A stretch of DNA of 64,000 bases from Hylemonella sp. (GTDB lineage Bacteria; Pseudomonadota; Gammaproteobacteria; Burkholderiales; Burkholderiaceae_C), in assembly GCF_027532185.1 (NCBI RefSeq), contig NZ_JAPZSV010000007.1, positions 62,001 to 126,000 of the forward strand, written 5' to 3'. Numbering within the stretch: position 1 is the stretch's first letter; each line of letters begins with the position of its first letter. Under the pieces are notes generated by a model. The model saw nothing but the letters and a program-made list of their open reading frames with translations. It made no database searches and was not told the origin of the DNA. Made by a program: the position numbers and the translations under genes. Below are positions 10,271-23,988 of this stretch, one piece after another.

Positions 10271-11392
10271 TTGAGTCTGCTCTTCACCCCCTACGAACTC
10301 CCCGCCCCGCGCGGCCCGCTGGCCCTGGCCAACCGCATCGTCGTCGCGCCCATGTGCCAATACTCGGCCGTGGACGGCGCGGCCACCGACTGGCACCTCG
10401 CGCACTGGAGCAGCCTGCTCAACAGCGGCGCGGGCCTGCTCACGATCGAAGCCACGGGCGTCACGCCTGAGGGCCGCATCACGCCGCACTGCCTGGGCCT
10501 GTGGGACGAACGGACTGAGGCCGCGCTGGCCGACACCCTGCAACGGGCGCGCCGCAACGCCCCGGCCATGCCCGTCTGCATCCAGCTCGCGCACGCCGGC
10601 CGCAAGGCCTCGAGCGCCGCGCCCTGGCATGGCGGCGGCCTGCTCAGCGCCGACCAGGGCGGCTGGCAGCCGCTCGCGCCCTCGGCCCTGCCGCAGCTGC
10701 CGGGCGAGGCGCCGCCCACGGCCATGAGCCTGGAGCAGATCGCGCAGACGCGTGCGGCCTTCGTCGCCGCGGCGCAGCGCGCCAAGCGCATCGGCATTGA
10801 GGCCATCGAGCTGCACGCCGCCCACGGCTACCTGCTGCACCAGTTCCTCTCACCGCTGGCCAACCAGCGCACCGACGACTATGGCGGCTCGCTGGAGAAC
10901 CGCATGCGCCTGGTTCTGGAAGTGTTTGCCGATGTGCGCGCCGTCTTCGACGGCCCGCTGGGCGTGCGCGTCTCGGCCACCGACTGGGTCGAGGGCGGCT
11001 GGGACACGGCCCAGACCTGCGAGCTGTCCCTGCGCCTCAAGGCCCTGGGCTGCAACTTCATGCATGTGTCCACGGCCGGCGTCTCGCCGCAACAGAAGAT
11101 TGCGCTCGGTCCTGGCTACCAGGTGCCCTATGCGCGCGAGGTGCGCCGCGCCTGCGGCCTGCCCACCACCGCCGTGGGCCTGATCACCGAGCCGCAGCAG
11201 GCCGAAGACATCCTGCAGGCGGGCGACGCCGACCTCATCGCCCTGGCCCGCGCCCTGCTCTACAAGCCGCGCTGGCCCTGGGAAGCCGCCGTGGCCCTGC
11301 GCGGCCAGGTGCAGGCCAGCCCGCCCTACTGGCGCTGCCTGCCGCGCGAGGCGCAGGGGATCTTCGGAGAGGTGCGCATCGGCATGCGCTGA
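10271..11392 (+). CDS. Old-yellow-enzyme family NADH:flavin oxidoreductase (YqjM/XenA type)
   Basis: 373 residues from an inferred TTG start. The first ATG in frame lies far upstream in non-family sequence, while MSLLFTPYELP aligns with the usual N-terminus. FMN enzymes of this class reduce activated C=C bonds and some nitro or xenobiotic compounds. Class markers are APMCQYSA, with the redox-tuning Cys at residue 29, ELHAAHGYLLHQFLSP with the substrate-binding histidines, and RTDDYGGSLENR. No partner gene hints at a substrate. Confidence 0.9.
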   Translation: MSLLFTPYELPAPRGPLALANRIVVAPMCQYSAVDGAATDWHLAHWSSLLNSGAGLLTIEATGVTPEGRITPHCLGLWDERTEAALADTLQRARRNAPAMPVCIQLAHAGRKASSAAPWHGGGLLSADQGGWQPLAPSALPQLPGEAPPTAMSLEQIAQTRAAFVAAAQRAKRIGIEAIELHAAHGYLLHQFLSPLANQRTDDYGGSLENRMRLVLEVFADVRAVFDGPLGVRVSATDWVEGGWDTAQTCELSLRLKALGCNFMHVSTAGVSPQQKIALGPGYQVPYAREVRRACGLPTTAVGLITEPQQAEDILQAGDADLIALARALLYKPRWPWEAAVALRGQVQASPPYWRCLPREAQGIFGEVRIGMR

Positions 11393-11423
11393 GAGAAACA
11401 TGCCAGCGTAGAACTTGTGAAGA

Positions 11424-11452
11424 AATCGTCGCGATCGGGTCGCGAGTCGATT
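11424..11452. repeat. Inverted repeat between convergent genes
   Basis: AATCG-TCGCGA pairs with TCGCGA-(GT)-CGATT around the loop TCGGG, an 11-base-pair stem with a two-base bulge. It lies between the convergent flavin reductase and SPOR genes. No strong T-run follows on either strand, so it may be a weak bidirectional terminator or an mRNA 3'-end stabiliser. Confidence 0.6.
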
Positions 11453-11465
11453 GATTTACAGGTTC

Positions 11466-12644
11466 TCAGGGGCGCTGACGGATCACCAAGGCTGGCAGGT
11501 CCAGCGACTTGATGCGCAGCGCCGCTCGCTCGGCCTCGTCCTGGCGCGTGAAGGGCCCCACACGCACACGCGTGAGCGGCTGCGAGCCGAAGGTCTCGGC
11601 ACCGGCCTCCAACCCCAGGGACTGCACCTGGGCCAGGGCCTTGCGCGCGTTCTCCTCCTGCGCGTAGGCACCGACCTGCACCACCCAGACATAGGTTTGC
11701 GGCGCGGGCTTGCGTGTCGCAGGCGCCGGGCGCGGGGGGGTGGGGGCCGCGGGCGTCTGGACCGCGGGCGCAGGCGCGGCCGCTGGTGTAGGCGTAGGGG
11801 CAGCCGGCTCGGCACGGGCCGGGCGGTCGGCGGCCTGAACCATGGTCGGGGCAGAGGCAGGCGGGGCTGCGGGCTTGGCCGTAGCGGTAACGGGGGGCGT
11901 GGGCGCGGGCGTGGCCGGTGCGGGGACCGGCGTCGCGGCAGGCTCGGCCGGCGCCGGGCTGGCCTGCGCCACGGGGGCCGCGGGCTCGGGCGCCGGGGCG
12001 CTGGCGGTCACAGCAGGAGCAGGTGCAGAGACGGACGCGGGCGCAGACGGCGCGGCGGGCTGCAGCGGGCCCGACTGCTCGCGCGCCAGCTGGGGCAACG
12101 CGCTCTCGCTGGTCTGGAACCAGTTCAGTATCGACAGGGCCAGCGCCAGCACCGCCGCGTTGCCCAGCGCCAGCACCCAGAGTCGGCGCGACTGCGGCGC
12201 ATCGGCCGCCAGCAGCGCAGCGGCCTGCTTGATCTCGGGCGCCTTGTTCAGCGCGGCCGTGATCTTCTCGTTGCAATGCGTGTAGAACCAGGCATTGGCG
12301 TAGAGGCCCGGCACCACGAAGGCAGCGGTCAGCAGCAGCAGCGAGAGCAGGATGGCGCTGGTGTCCGAGTAGTTGAGCACCAGCTTGCCCACGCCGAAGA
12401 CCAGCAAGGCCAGACCGATCAGCGCGGCCACATAGGCCAGGGCCCAGCCCCACATGCGGCGGTAGACCAGCCAATTGAAGGTGGTCCAGTAGGCGGCCCA
12501 GTTCCAGCTCGTGCCTGTCTTGCCCTCGCCGTCGAAACGCGCGAAGTGGCGCAGGTAATAGTCCTGGCTGCGCTCACCGATGGCGGCGCGGTAGAGGTAG
12601 GCGGTGTCGCCCGAGGCGAGGGGGTTGGGTGCGGCAGTGGCCAT
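11466..12644 (-). CDS. Inner-membrane protein with C-terminal SPOR domain
   Basis: 392 residues. The N-terminal half resembles the DUF2628 type: WNWAAYWTTFNWLVYRRMWGW followed by hydrophobic segments at about 66-85, 97-120 and 154-174. A long Pro/Ala/Val linker spans about 185-310. The end (about 315-390) is a SPOR domain with WVVQVGAYAQEENARKAL and TRVRVGPFTRQDEAE. SPOR domains bind denuded peptidoglycan at division sites. The layout suggests a cytoplasmic N-terminal domain and a periplasm-spanning linker. The role in division or envelope sensing is inference. Confidence 0.8.
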   Translation of the reverse strand: MATAAPNPLASGDTAYLYRAAIGERSQDYYLRHFARFDGEGKTGTSWNWAAYWTTFNWLVYRRMWGWALAYVAALIGLALLVFGVGKLVLNYSDTSAILLSLLLLTAAFVVPGLYANAWFYTHCNEKITAALNKAPEIKQAAALLAADAPQSRRLWVLALGNAAVLALALSILNWFQTSESALPQLAREQSGPLQPAAPSAPASVSAPAPAVTASAPAPEPAAPVAQASPAPAEPAATPVPAPATPAPTPPVTATAKPAAPPASAPTMVQAADRPARAEPAAPTPTPAAAPAPAVQTPAAPTPPRPAPATRKPAPQTYVWVVQVGAYAQEENARKALAQVQSLGLEAGAETFGSQPLTRVRVGPFTRQDEAERAALRIKSLDLPALVIRQRP

Positions 12645-12740
12645 GCGGGTTGCCCTGTGGTTGGCCCGAGTCTAATTCAGACGCGCCCGTATGCCACGCG
12701 CTTTCTTGCGGCTGTGCTACTAATTTGCAACTGGGCCTGG

Positions 12741-14846
12741 CTACGCCTTCAGGTAGTCGGTGCGGCTGCCCAGCCAGCGCGCCACATGGCGCTCGGCCAG
12801 CGCGGGATGGCGGTCCAGCATCAGGGGCGCGGCCTCGCGGGCCCAGGCCAGCAGGTGGCTGTCTTCGGTCAGGTCGGCAAAGCGCAACAGGGCCGCGCCC
12901 GACTGGCGCGCGCCCAGGAACTCGCCCGGCCCGCGGATGTCCAGGTCGCGCCGCGCGATCTCGAAGCCGTCGCTGGTCTCGGCCATGGCCTTGAGACGCT
13001 CGCGGGCCGTCTCGCCCAGGCGCGGCGCATCGCCTGTGGAATACAGCAGCACACAGGCCGAGGCCGCGGCCCCGCGCCCCACGCGCCCGCGCAGCTGGTG
13101 CAGCTGCGAAAGGCCGAAGCGCTCCGCATGCTCGATCACCATCAGCGTGGCATTGGGCACGTCCACCCCCACCTCGATCACCGTGGTGCTGACGAGCACG
13201 CCCATCTGGCCCCCGACAAAAAGCGACATCACCGCCTTCTTCTCGGCCACGGGCATGCGCGAATGCAGCAGGCCCACGAGCACGCCGGGCAGGGCGGCGC
13301 TGAGTTCGGCGTGCGTCTCGGTGGCGTTGGTGAGGTCCAGCGCCTCGCTCTCTTCGATCAGCGGGCAGACCCAGTAGACCTGCCGTCCCTGCTCCAGCTG
13401 GCCGCGAATGCGCTGGATCACCTCGTCACGCCGCTGTTCCGACACCACCTTGGTCACGATGGGGCTGCGCCCGGGCGGCAGTTCGTCGATGGTGGAGACG
13501 TCGAGGTCCGCGTAGTAGCTCATCGCCAAGGTCCGCGGAATCGGCGTGGCCGTCATCATCAACATGTGCGGTTCCACCGCCTCGTCCTGGGTCTTGCTCC
13601 GCAGCGCCAGCCGCTGAGCAACGCCGAAACGATGTTGCTCATCGATGATGGCCAGCGCCAGGTTCCGGAACTGGACCTGTTCCTGGATCACGGCGTGCGT
13701 GCCCACCACCAGGCCGGCCTCGCCGCGCGCGATCAGCTCGAGCATGGCCGTGCGTTCCTTCTTTTTCTGGCTGCCCGTGAGCCAGGCCACGCGCACGCCC
13801 AGCGGCTCCAGCCAGCCCACGAGCTTGCGGAAATGCTGGTCGGCCAGGATCTCGGTGGGTGCCATCAGCGCGCACTGCCAGCCTGCGTCCATGCAGATCG
13901 TTGCAGCCAGCGCGGCCACCACGGTCTTGCCCGAGCCCACATCGCCCTGCAGCAAACGGTGCATGGGCTTGCTCTGCGCCAGGTCACTCGCAATCTCGCT
14001 GCACACGCGTCGCTGCGCCGCCGTGAGCTCAAAAGGCAGCGCGGCCAGCAAGCGTTCATGCAGCGAGCCTGTGCCGTTGACACGCAGCACGGGCGCGCGC
14101 AGGTGCTCGCGTTCGCGGCGTGACTGCAGTTGCGAGAGCTGCTGCGCCAGCAGTTCCTCGGCCTTGAGGCGCTGCCAGGCCGGGTGCGTGTGGTCTTCCA
14201 GATGGGCCAGCGACACATCGGGCGTGGGGTGGTGGAGGAACTCCAGCGCCTGCTTGAGCGTCCACAAGGGCCGCAGCTTGAGCGTGGCCGCCACCTCGGG
14301 CGGCAAGGTGTCCGACAGCTCGGCGCGTTTCAGGCCGGCCAGCACCGCCTTGCGCAGATAGGCCTGGGGCAGCGCGGCCGTCGTGGGGTAGACGGGGGTG
14401 AGCGCCGTGGGCAGCTCGCCGCTGGCTGAGCGCGTGTGCGGGTGCATCATGGTCCAGCCCAGGAAGCCGCCGCGCAATTCGCCGCGTGCCCGCACGCGCG
14501 TGCCCACGGCCAGGGCCTTCTGCTGCGAGGGATAGAAGTTGAAGAAGCGCAGCACGCAGCTGTCCGTGCCATCGTTCAGCGTCACCAGCAGCTGGCGGCG
14601 CGGCCGGTAGGCCACCTCCTGTGCCGTGACCTCGCCCTCGATCTGCGCCGTGTCACCCTCGCGGGCCTCGGCCAGCTTGACGATGCGCGTCTCGTCCTCG
14701 TAGCGCAGTGGCAGGTGCAGGGCCAGGTCGATGTCGCGCCGCAGGTTGAGCTTCTCCAGCGCCTTCTGCGGCGCGCTCTTGGCGGCCGGGGCTGCCTTCT
14801 TGTCGGCAGCGGCAGGCGTCTGGACGGCTTTCGGGGCGCGGGGCAT
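12741..14846 (-). CDS. recG: ATP-dependent DNA helicase RecG
   Basis: 701 residues, the normal RecG size. RecG remodels stalled replication forks and branch-migrates Holliday junctions. The N-terminal OB wedge domain is followed by the SF2 motor with Walker A (LLQGDVGSGKTVVAALAA), the DEQH box (AIIDEQHRFGVAQR), motif III TATPIPRTLAMSYY and the RecG ending in the TRG region QLRGRVGRG. The first 30 residues are a Lys/Ala-rich extension. It is divergent from the photolyase gene, 85 bases apart. Confidence 0.96.
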   Translation of the reverse strand: MPRAPKAVQTPAAADKKAAPAAKSAPQKALEKLNLRRDIDLALHLPLRYEDETRIVKLAEAREGDTAQIEGEVTAQEVAYRPRRQLLVTLNDGTDSCVLRFFNFYPSQQKALAVGTRVRARGELRGGFLGWTMMHPHTRSASGELPTALTPVYPTTAALPQAYLRKAVLAGLKRAELSDTLPPEVAATLKLRPLWTLKQALEFLHHPTPDVSLAHLEDHTHPAWQRLKAEELLAQQLSQLQSRREREHLRAPVLRVNGTGSLHERLLAALPFELTAAQRRVCSEIASDLAQSKPMHRLLQGDVGSGKTVVAALAATICMDAGWQCALMAPTEILADQHFRKLVGWLEPLGVRVAWLTGSQKKKERTAMLELIARGEAGLVVGTHAVIQEQVQFRNLALAIIDEQHRFGVAQRLALRSKTQDEAVEPHMLMMTATPIPRTLAMSYYADLDVSTIDELPPGRSPIVTKVVSEQRRDEVIQRIRGQLEQGRQVYWVCPLIEESEALDLTNATETHAELSAALPGVLVGLLHSRMPVAEKKAVMSLFVGGQMGVLVSTTVIEVGVDVPNATLMVIEHAERFGLSQLHQLRGRVGRGAAASACVLLYSTGDAPRLGETARERLKAMAETSDGFEIARRDLDIRGPGEFLGARQSGAALLRFADLTEDSHLLAWAREAAPLMLDRHPALAERHVARWLGSRTDYLKA

Positions 14847-14931
14847 GGGGGCCTATTGTGCGGCAGCGCGCCGGGTTATCGGGCCGCGTCCAGCGGCCCA
14901 GCGACAGCTCCCGTAAGCTGCGGCCCCACCC

Positions 14932-16455
14932 ATGAGCTACCACCTCGTCTGGTTCAAGCGCGACCTGCGCCTGCACGACCACGCCGCCCTTTACGCCGCC
15001 AGCCGGCGCGGGCCTGTGGTCTGCCTCTACATCGTCGAGCCTGGGCTCTGGCAGCAGCCGGACGCCGCGCGCCAGCACTACGAGTTCGTGCGCGAAAGCC
15101 TGGCTGACCTGCAGCGCGAGCTGCAGCACCACGGCGGACAGCTGCTCGTGCTGCAGGGCGAGGCCACCGAGGTACTCACACGCCTGTGGCAGACCGCACC
15201 CTTCGCCAGCCTGCACAGCCACGAGGAAACGGGCAATGGCTGGACCTACGCACGCGACCAGGCCGTGGCGCGCTGGTGCCGCGCCCAAGGTGTGCCCTGG
15301 CAGGAGCTGCCGCAGTTCGGCGTGGTGCGTGCCCTGCGCAACCGCGACCACTGGCAGGGCGCCTGGGAGGAACTCATGGCCGCGCCCGTGCTGGAGACAC
15401 CGGCGCTGCGCTTCGCCCCCCTGCCCTGCGCCAGCGAGCCCTGGCCTCCCTACAGCGCGCTGGGCCTGGGCCTGCACGACCCGCCGCGGCGCCAGCGCGG
15501 CGGCCGCGCGCGTGGCCTGGCCGTGCTGCGCTCCTTCCTGGACGAGCGCGCCCGCCATTACCGCGGCGGCATCTCCTCGCCCCTGAGCGCGCCGACGGCC
15601 TGCTCGCGTCTCTCGGCCTACCTGGCCTGGGGCTGCCTGAGCCTGCGTGAGGTGGTGCAGGCCACGCGCGAGCGCACGGCCTTCAGCGAGGATGCGCGCC
15701 TGAACGCCGGCCTGCACGCCTTCCACAGCCGGCTCTACTGGCACTGCCACTTCATCCAAAAGCTGGAGAGCGAGCCGGCCATCGAGTTCGAAAACATGCA
15801 CCGCGGCTACGACGGCCTGCGCGAAGGCGACTTCAATGCGGCGCACTTCGAGGCCCTCACCACGGGCCGCACCGGCTGGCCGCTGGTGGACGCCTGCGTG
15901 GCCATGCTGCGCGAGACCGGCTGGCTCAACTTCCGCATGCGCGCCATGCTGGTCTCGGTGGCCGCCTACCCGCTGTGGCTGCACTGGCGCCCGGTAGGCG
16001 AGTGGCTGGCCACGCAGTTCCTCGACTACGAACCCGGCATCCACTGGAGCCAGCTGCAGATGCAGTCCGGCACCACAGGCATCAACACCACCCGCGTCTA
16101 CAACCCCGTCAAGCAGGCGCTGGACCACGACCCCCAGGGCCGCTTCGTGCGCCAGTGGCTGCCCGCGCTGCGCCGCGTGCCCGACAGCTGGCTGCTGGAA
16201 CCCTGGCGCATGCCCGTCTCGGTGCAGCAGGCCTGCGGCGTGCGCATCGGCCAGGAATGGCCCGCGCCCCTGGTGGAGCTTGAGGCCGCCACGCGCGCGG
16301 CCAAGCAGCGTCTCTACGAGCGGCGTGGCCAGGCCAGCGTACGCGCCGCCAAGGCCGGCATCGTGCAGAAGCACGGCTCGCGGCGCCGGCCCGAGGGCAC
16401 GGCCAGCCGTTCGGCGCCCAAGGCACCGGACCGGCAACTGAGTCTGGACTGGTAA
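14932..16455 (+). CDS. Cryptochrome/DNA photolyase family protein
   Basis: 507 residues. The N-terminal photolyase alpha/beta domain starts [18 protein letters not shown]. The C-terminal FAD domain carries [20 protein letters not shown] and a tryptophan-containing stretch, [20 protein letters not shown]. The family repairs UV-induced pyrimidine dimers using blue light or acts as a light sensor. The sequence differs from the classical E. coli type in the NNGGWQW-like region, so it may belong to a cryptochrome-like group. A basic tail of about 50 residues follows. Substrate class is undecided. It is divergent from recG. Confidence 0.88.
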   Translation: MSYHLVWFKRDLRLHDHAALYAASRRGPVVCLYIVEPGLWQQPDAARQHYEFVRESLADLQRELQHHGGQLLVLQGEATEVLTRLWQTAPFASLHSHEETGNGWTYARDQAVARWCRAQGVPWQELPQFGVVRALRNRDHWQGAWEELMAAPVLETPALRFAPLPCASEPWPPYSALGLGLHDPPRRQRGGRARGLAVLRSFLDERARHYRGGISSPLSAPTACSRLSAYLAWGCLSLREVVQATRERTAFSEDARLNAGLHAFHSRLYWHCHFIQKLESEPAIEFENMHRGYDGLREGDFNAAHFEALTTGRTGWPLVDACVAMLRETGWLNFRMRAMLVSVAAYPLWLHWRPVGEWLATQFLDYEPGIHWSQLQMQSGTTGINTTRVYNPVKQALDHDPQGRFVRQWLPALRRVPDSWLLEPWRMPVSVQQACGVRIGQEWPAPLVELEAATRAAKQRLYERRGQASVRAAKAGIVQKHGSRRRPEGTASRSAPKAPDRQLSLDW

Positions 16456-16540
16456 AGCCCCAAGTCCGGCCCCCGCCCCGGTCATCTGGGACAATCGCGG
16501 CTTTCCAACTTGGAACGGGTCCGTCCGGCCCTCAAGACTC

Positions 16541-17590
16541 ATGAGCCACGCCTCCGACGCCGCGCGCGTATACACCCTCAGCGACTTCGACTTCGAGCTC
16601 CCGCCCGAACTCATCGCCCAGCACCCCGCGGCCGAACGCAGCGCCTCGCGCCTGCTCGACGGGCGGAGCGCTACCCCGGTGGACCGCATCTTCCGCGAGT
16701 TACCCAGCCTCCTGCAGCCGGGCGACCTGCTGGTCTTCAACGACACCCAGGTGGTGAAAGCCCGCCTGTTTGGCGAGAAGCCCAGCGGCGGCAAGCTGGA
16801 GTTGCTGGTGGAGCGCGTGCTGCCCGGCCACGAGGTGGTAGCGCACATGAAGGTCAGCAAGAAGCCGGCCGTGGGCACGGTGCTCTTGATGACCGGCGGC
16901 TACACCGCCGAACTGCTGGGCCGCTGGCCCGACGAGGAAGGGCAACTGTTCCGCCTGCGCTTCAGCGAGGAGCCGCACCTCATGATGGAGCAGCACGGCC
17001 ACGTGCCGCTGCCGCCCTATATTGAACACGGCGACAGTGCCGAGGACGTGGCCCGTTACCAGACCGTCTTCGCCGCCAAACCCGGCGCCGCCGCCGCGCC
17101 CACCGCCGCCCTGCACTTCGACGAAGGCGTGCTGGCCGCGCTCGAAGCGCGTGGCGTGCAGCGCGCCAACGTCACCCTGCATGTGGGCGCCGGCACCTTC
17201 TCACCCGTGAAGACCGAGAACCTGGCCGAACATCGCATGCACCGCGAGTGGTACGAGGTGCCCACCGCCACGCGGCAGGCCATTGCCGAGACCAAGGCGC
17301 GCGGCGGCCGCATCGTCGCTGTGGGCACCACGACGATCCGCACCCTCGAATCCTGGGCCAAGACGGGACTGGCCAGCGGCGACACCGAGATCTTCATCAC
17401 CCCGGGCTTCGAGTTCCAGGTGGTCGACCTGCTGATCACCAACTTCCATCTGCCCAAGTCCACGCTGATGATGCTCGTCAGCGCCTTTGCGGGTTACGAG
17501 CACATCATGGGGCTGTACCGGCATGCAATTGCGCAGCAGTATCGGTTCTTTAGTTATGGAGATGCGATGCTGCTGGAGCGGACGGACTGA
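16541..17590 (+). CDS. queA: S-adenosylmethionine:tRNA ribosyltransferase-isomerase
   Basis: 349 residues. QueA transfers the ribosyl part of SAM onto preQ1 in tRNA to make epoxyqueuosine at wobble position 34. Family blocks include [20 protein letters not shown] near the N-terminus, [26 protein letters not shown] and the C-terminal [26 protein letters not shown] hexamer lies about 45 bases upstream. It precedes tgt by 5 kb on the same strand but not in one operon. Confidence 0.96.
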   Translation: MSHASDAARVYTLSDFDFELPPELIAQHPAAERSASRLLDGRSATPVDRIFRELPSLLQPGDLLVFNDTQVVKARLFGEKPSGGKLELLVERVLPGHEVVAHMKVSKKPAVGTVLLMTGGYTAELLGRWPDEEGQLFRLRFSEEPHLMMEQHGHVPLPPYIEHGDSAEDVARYQTVFAAKPGAAAAPTAALHFDEGVLAALEARGVQRANVTLHVGAGTFSPVKTENLAEHRMHREWYEVPTATRQAIAETKARGGRIVAVGTTTIRTLESWAKTGLASGDTEIFITPGFEFQVVDLLITNFHLPKSTLMMLVSAFAGYEHIMGLYRHAIAQQYRFFSYGDAMLLERTD

Positions 17591-17644
17591 CACGATACGC
17601 CGCAAGGCTGTGGATTCGGGCAACTTGCAGACAGGAGTACCACG

Positions 17645-18442
17645 ATGAAACGACTGGAAGGAAAGCATGCGCTGGTGACGGGCGCAGCGCGCGGCATCGG
17701 CGCGGCCATCGCCCGTGCCTTTGTCGACGAGGGCGCATTCGTCTACGTGACCGACATCGATGACGATGCCGGCACGGCAATGGCGGGCCTGCTGGGGGAC
17801 GCAGCCGCCTACTTGCATCTGGACGTGCGCGAGGAATCGGACTGGATCGCCGCCATGAAACACATCGAACAAAGGAGCGGGCCGCTCGATATCGTCGTGA
17901 ACAACGCCGGCATCACGGGCTTCGAACAGGGCAACTACACCCATGACCCGGAGCACGCCAGTCTGGAAAGCTGGCGCGAGGTGCACCGTACCAATCTGGA
18001 TGGTGTATTTCTGGGCTGCAAGTACGCCATCCGGTCGATGCGCGCCCCGAAGTCCGGGTCCATCATCAACATCTCGTCCCGCTCCGGCCTGGTCGGAATC
18101 CCCGGGGCCGCAGCCTACGCCTCGTCGAAAGCCGCGGTGCGTAATCACACCAAGACGGTCGCGCTGTATTGCGCAGAACAAGGCTTGAACGTGCGCTGCA
18201 ACTCCATCCATCCCGCGGCGATCCTGACCCCGATGTGGGAGCCCATGCTGGGCACGGGCCCGGAACGCGAACAGCGCATGGCCGAGTTCGTCAGCGACAC
18301 CCCGCTGCGCCGCTTCGGGATGCCGGAAGAGGTCGCGGCAGTGGCGGTCCTGCTCGCCTCGGACGAGGCGGCCTACATGACGGGCGCCGAACTGAACATC
18401 GACGGCGGCATACTCGCCGGCGCTGCCGCCAGCCCGAAGTGA
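17645..18442 (+). CDS. Short-chain dehydrogenase/reductase
   Basis: 265 residues, classical SDR. The cofactor motif TGAARGIG is at residues 12-19, NNAG follows in the middle, and the catalytic set is Ser in NISSRSG plus YASSK. An acidic residue in VTDIDD after beta-2 favours NAD(H) over NADP(H). CAGGAG lies seven bases before the ATG. The substrate cannot be told from sequence. FabG-like 3-oxoacyl reductase or a sugar/cyclic alcohol dehydrogenase are both possible. Confidence 0.9.
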   Translation: MKRLEGKHALVTGAARGIGAAIARAFVDEGAFVYVTDIDDDAGTAMAGLLGDAAAYLHLDVREESDWIAAMKHIEQRSGPLDIVVNNAGITGFEQGNYTHDPEHASLESWREVHRTNLDGVFLGCKYAIRSMRAPKSGSIINISSRSGLVGIPGAAAYASSKAAVRNHTKTVALYCAEQGLNVRCNSIHPAAILTPMWEPMLGTGPEREQRMAEFVSDTPLRRFGMPEEVAAVAVLLASDEAAYMTGAELNIDGGILAGAAASPK

Positions 18443-18473
18443 GGCGCAGCAAGAAACACGCGGCCCGACCGGT

Positions 18474-19247
18474 TCAGAAGGAGCGACGCACGCCGAGCGT
18501 CAGCCACTCGATGCGTGCGAAGTTGTACAGCGTGTCGTTGTCGGCCCCGCCATCCAGCATGCGGTAACCCGCGCTGACGGCCCAGCGCGTGTCGAGGACG
18601 TACTGCGCGCGCAGCGACAGATCGACCGCGTAGCCCTGGCCCGAGCCCAGTGCATCCACATCGCCAATCAGGCTGATCCGTGAGCCCAGGCGTCGCTCCA
18701 GCGAGCCGTGCAGCAGCGGCACCAGACCGGTGTTGGAGCGGCTGGCCGACACACCGGCTTGCGAGAGGCTGATGGCCGCATCGCGTACCAGACCGGTCAC
18801 GCCCAGACGCACCGTGGTCTCGGCACTCTGGATGACCGCTCGGCGCCAGGTGAGGCGGTAGGTATCGAAACGGTAGCTGGCGCGGGTCTCGGGCGCTCCC
18901 GCAAACGTACGGCCCTCGTAGACGACCGTCTGATCCAGCGTCGCCGAGCCTTCGAACGTCAGCGGCGCGTAGACCGCCAGCCACTCATCACCACCCGCGG
19001 CGGGGATTCTCACGGTCACCCGGCCCGTGCCCTGGGTGCTATCGGTGCCCAGGACACGCGCCAGATCGAAGCGCGTCGCGCTGGCGTCATTCGGCGACTG
19101 GAGTTCGTTCTTCTGCAACTGAGCAGCACCCAGCTCCAGCTCAAGTGATACACGCTCGGCCGGATCCGCGGCACCCGCGGTGGGGGAGACCATCATGAGA
19201 AGGCCGGCTAGGCCGACCAGGCGACAACTCAGGGCAAGCTTTTGCAT
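18474..19247 (-). CDS. Probable outer-membrane beta-barrel protein
   Basis: 257 residues from MQKLALSCRLVGLAGLLMMV, a signal peptide with probable cleavage after AGA. The mature protein has repeated alternating strands (RASYRFDTYRLTWRRAV, YAVDLSLRAQYVLDTRWAV, FARIEWLTLGVRRSF). It ends in phenylalanine, as outer-membrane barrels do for BAM recognition. No specific family was recognised. The start lacks a good SD, so an earlier ATG is possible. It is convergent with the SDR gene. Confidence 0.7.
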   Translation of the reverse strand: MQKLALSCRLVGLAGLLMMVSPTAGAADPAERVSLELELGAAQLQKNELQSPNDASATRFDLARVLGTDSTQGTGRVTVRIPAAGGDEWLAVYAPLTFEGSATLDQTVVYEGRTFAGAPETRASYRFDTYRLTWRRAVIQSAETTVRLGVTGLVRDAAISLSQAGVSASRSNTGLVPLLHGSLERRLGSRISLIGDVDALGSGQGYAVDLSLRAQYVLDTRWAVSAGYRMLDGGADNDTLYNFARIEWLTLGVRRSF

Positions 19248-19381
19248 GGACAGACGAAGACAACAACGACAGAGGCCGTCATTGAAGCTCATCCGGCAAG
19301 TCCCACGCAGCACTTGGGACTCTCGGCTACGACAGACGCAAGAGCCGCCTTCCATCGGCGCGTACCGCAGGCGCGGATGCT

Positions 19382-20218
19382 CTAGGCCGCCCGCAGCCCC
19401 AGCCCATGATGCGCAAAGTGATCCGCCATGAAACTCGCGATGAAGTAATAGCTGTGGTCGTAGCCCGCGTGGCGGCGCAGCGTCAGCGGGTGGCCCACCG
19501 CAGCACAGGCGGCCTCCAGCAGCTCGGGCCGCAGCTGCTTGCGCAGGAACTCATCGGTCTCGCCCTGGTCCACGAGGATGGGCAGGCGCTCGGTGGCCGT
19601 GGCCACCAGCTCCACCGCATCCCATTCCTTCCAAGCTGAAACGTCGGCCCCCAGATAAGCCGTGAAGGCCTTCTGGCCCCAGGGCACTTGCGTGGGTGCC
19701 ACCACAGGCGCGAAGGCCGAGATGCTGCGGTAGCGGCCGGGGTTGCGCAGGGCGGTGACGAGCGCGCCGTGGCCGCCCATGCTGTGGCCGAAGATGCCAC
19801 GCGCGTCGGTGGCGGGGAAGTTCTGTTCGATCAGCGCGGGCAGTTCCTGGGCCACGTAGTCGGCCATGCGGTAGTGCTGGGACCAGGGGGCCTGCGTGGC
19901 GTTCAGATAAAAGCCCGCGCCTTCGCCGAGGTCGTAGCTGTCCTCGTTGGGCACGCCGGGGCCGCGCGGGCTGGTGTCCGGGGCGACGAGGATGAAACCG
20001 TGGCGGGCCGCGTGTTCCTGCGCGCCTGCCTTGGTGATGAAGGTCTGCTCGTTGCAGGTCAGGCCAGCCAGGTAATAGAGCACGGGGCATTTCTGCCCGT
20101 CCACAGCGGCCGGCGGCAGGTAGACGCCGAATTTCATTTCACAGCCCAGGGTGGTGGACTGGTGTTTCCAGACTTCCTGGCGGCCGCCAAAGCTGGCATG
20201 GCGCTCGACGCGGTTCAT
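19382..20218 (-). CDS. fghA: S-formylglutathione hydrolase
   Basis: 278 residues, esterase-D family. It hydrolyses S-formylglutathione to formate and glutathione, the last step of glutathione-dependent formaldehyde detoxification. The nucleophile elbow GHSMGGHGA puts Ser at residue 146; GYDHSYYFIASF near the C-terminus carries the catalytic His. It lies 20 bases downstream of the class III alcohol dehydrogenase gene on the same strand, the usual operon partner. Confidence 0.96.
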   Translation of the reverse strand: MNRVERHASFGGRQEVWKHQSTTLGCEMKFGVYLPPAAVDGQKCPVLYYLAGLTCNEQTFITKAGAQEHAARHGFILVAPDTSPRGPGVPNEDSYDLGEGAGFYLNATQAPWSQHYRMADYVAQELPALIEQNFPATDARGIFGHSMGGHGALVTALRNPGRYRSISAFAPVVAPTQVPWGQKAFTAYLGADVSAWKEWDAVELVATATERLPILVDQGETDEFLRKQLRPELLEAACAAVGHPLTLRRHAGYDHSYYFIASFMADHFAHHGLGLRAA

Positions 20219-20238
20219 TCTTTTCTTCTCCTCGTGCT

Positions 20239-21501
<1,263 letters not shown>

Positions 21502-21515
21502 CTACAGGGAGGGAT

Positions 21516-23901
<2,386 letters not shown>

Positions 23902-23908
23902 CCCCCGG

Positions 23909-23935
23909 TGTAAGAAACCGGCGCCCCGCGCCGAC
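23909..23935 (+). promoter_or_regulatory. Candidate ECF-sigma promoter of the thioredoxin-ccdA-sigma operon
   Basis: TGTAAG (23909-23914) and CGAC (23932-23935) are 17 bases apart, and the -10 side reads GCGCCGAC. The same two elements, 16 bases apart, precede the Met-rich peptide gene at 26239-26264. The layout resembles ECF promoters with a GTAA-type -35 and a CG-type -10. The start codon is about 53 bases downstream. This is a pattern seen at two loci, not an experimentally known site. Confidence 0.5.
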
Positions 23936-23988
23936 CCATGGACAGGCGGGGCCGGTGGTCGGCCCCGCATCTCAACGGAGACCCGTCC

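Noticed and set aside
11451-14123. 890-codon plus-strand open frame
   Set aside because: It is antisense to the SPOR and recG genes, is Gly/Arg/His/Gln-rich with no domain, and is an expected result of high GC at third positions.
14653-16878. 741-codon minus-strand open frame
   Set aside because: It lies opposite the photolyase and queA genes and shows low-complexity composition; the plus-strand genes have full family motifs.
23948-23966. GGGGCCG/CGGCCCC hairpin considered as tgt terminator
   Set aside because: No T-run follows; it lies downstream of the candidate ECF promoter and is noted only as a leader hairpin.
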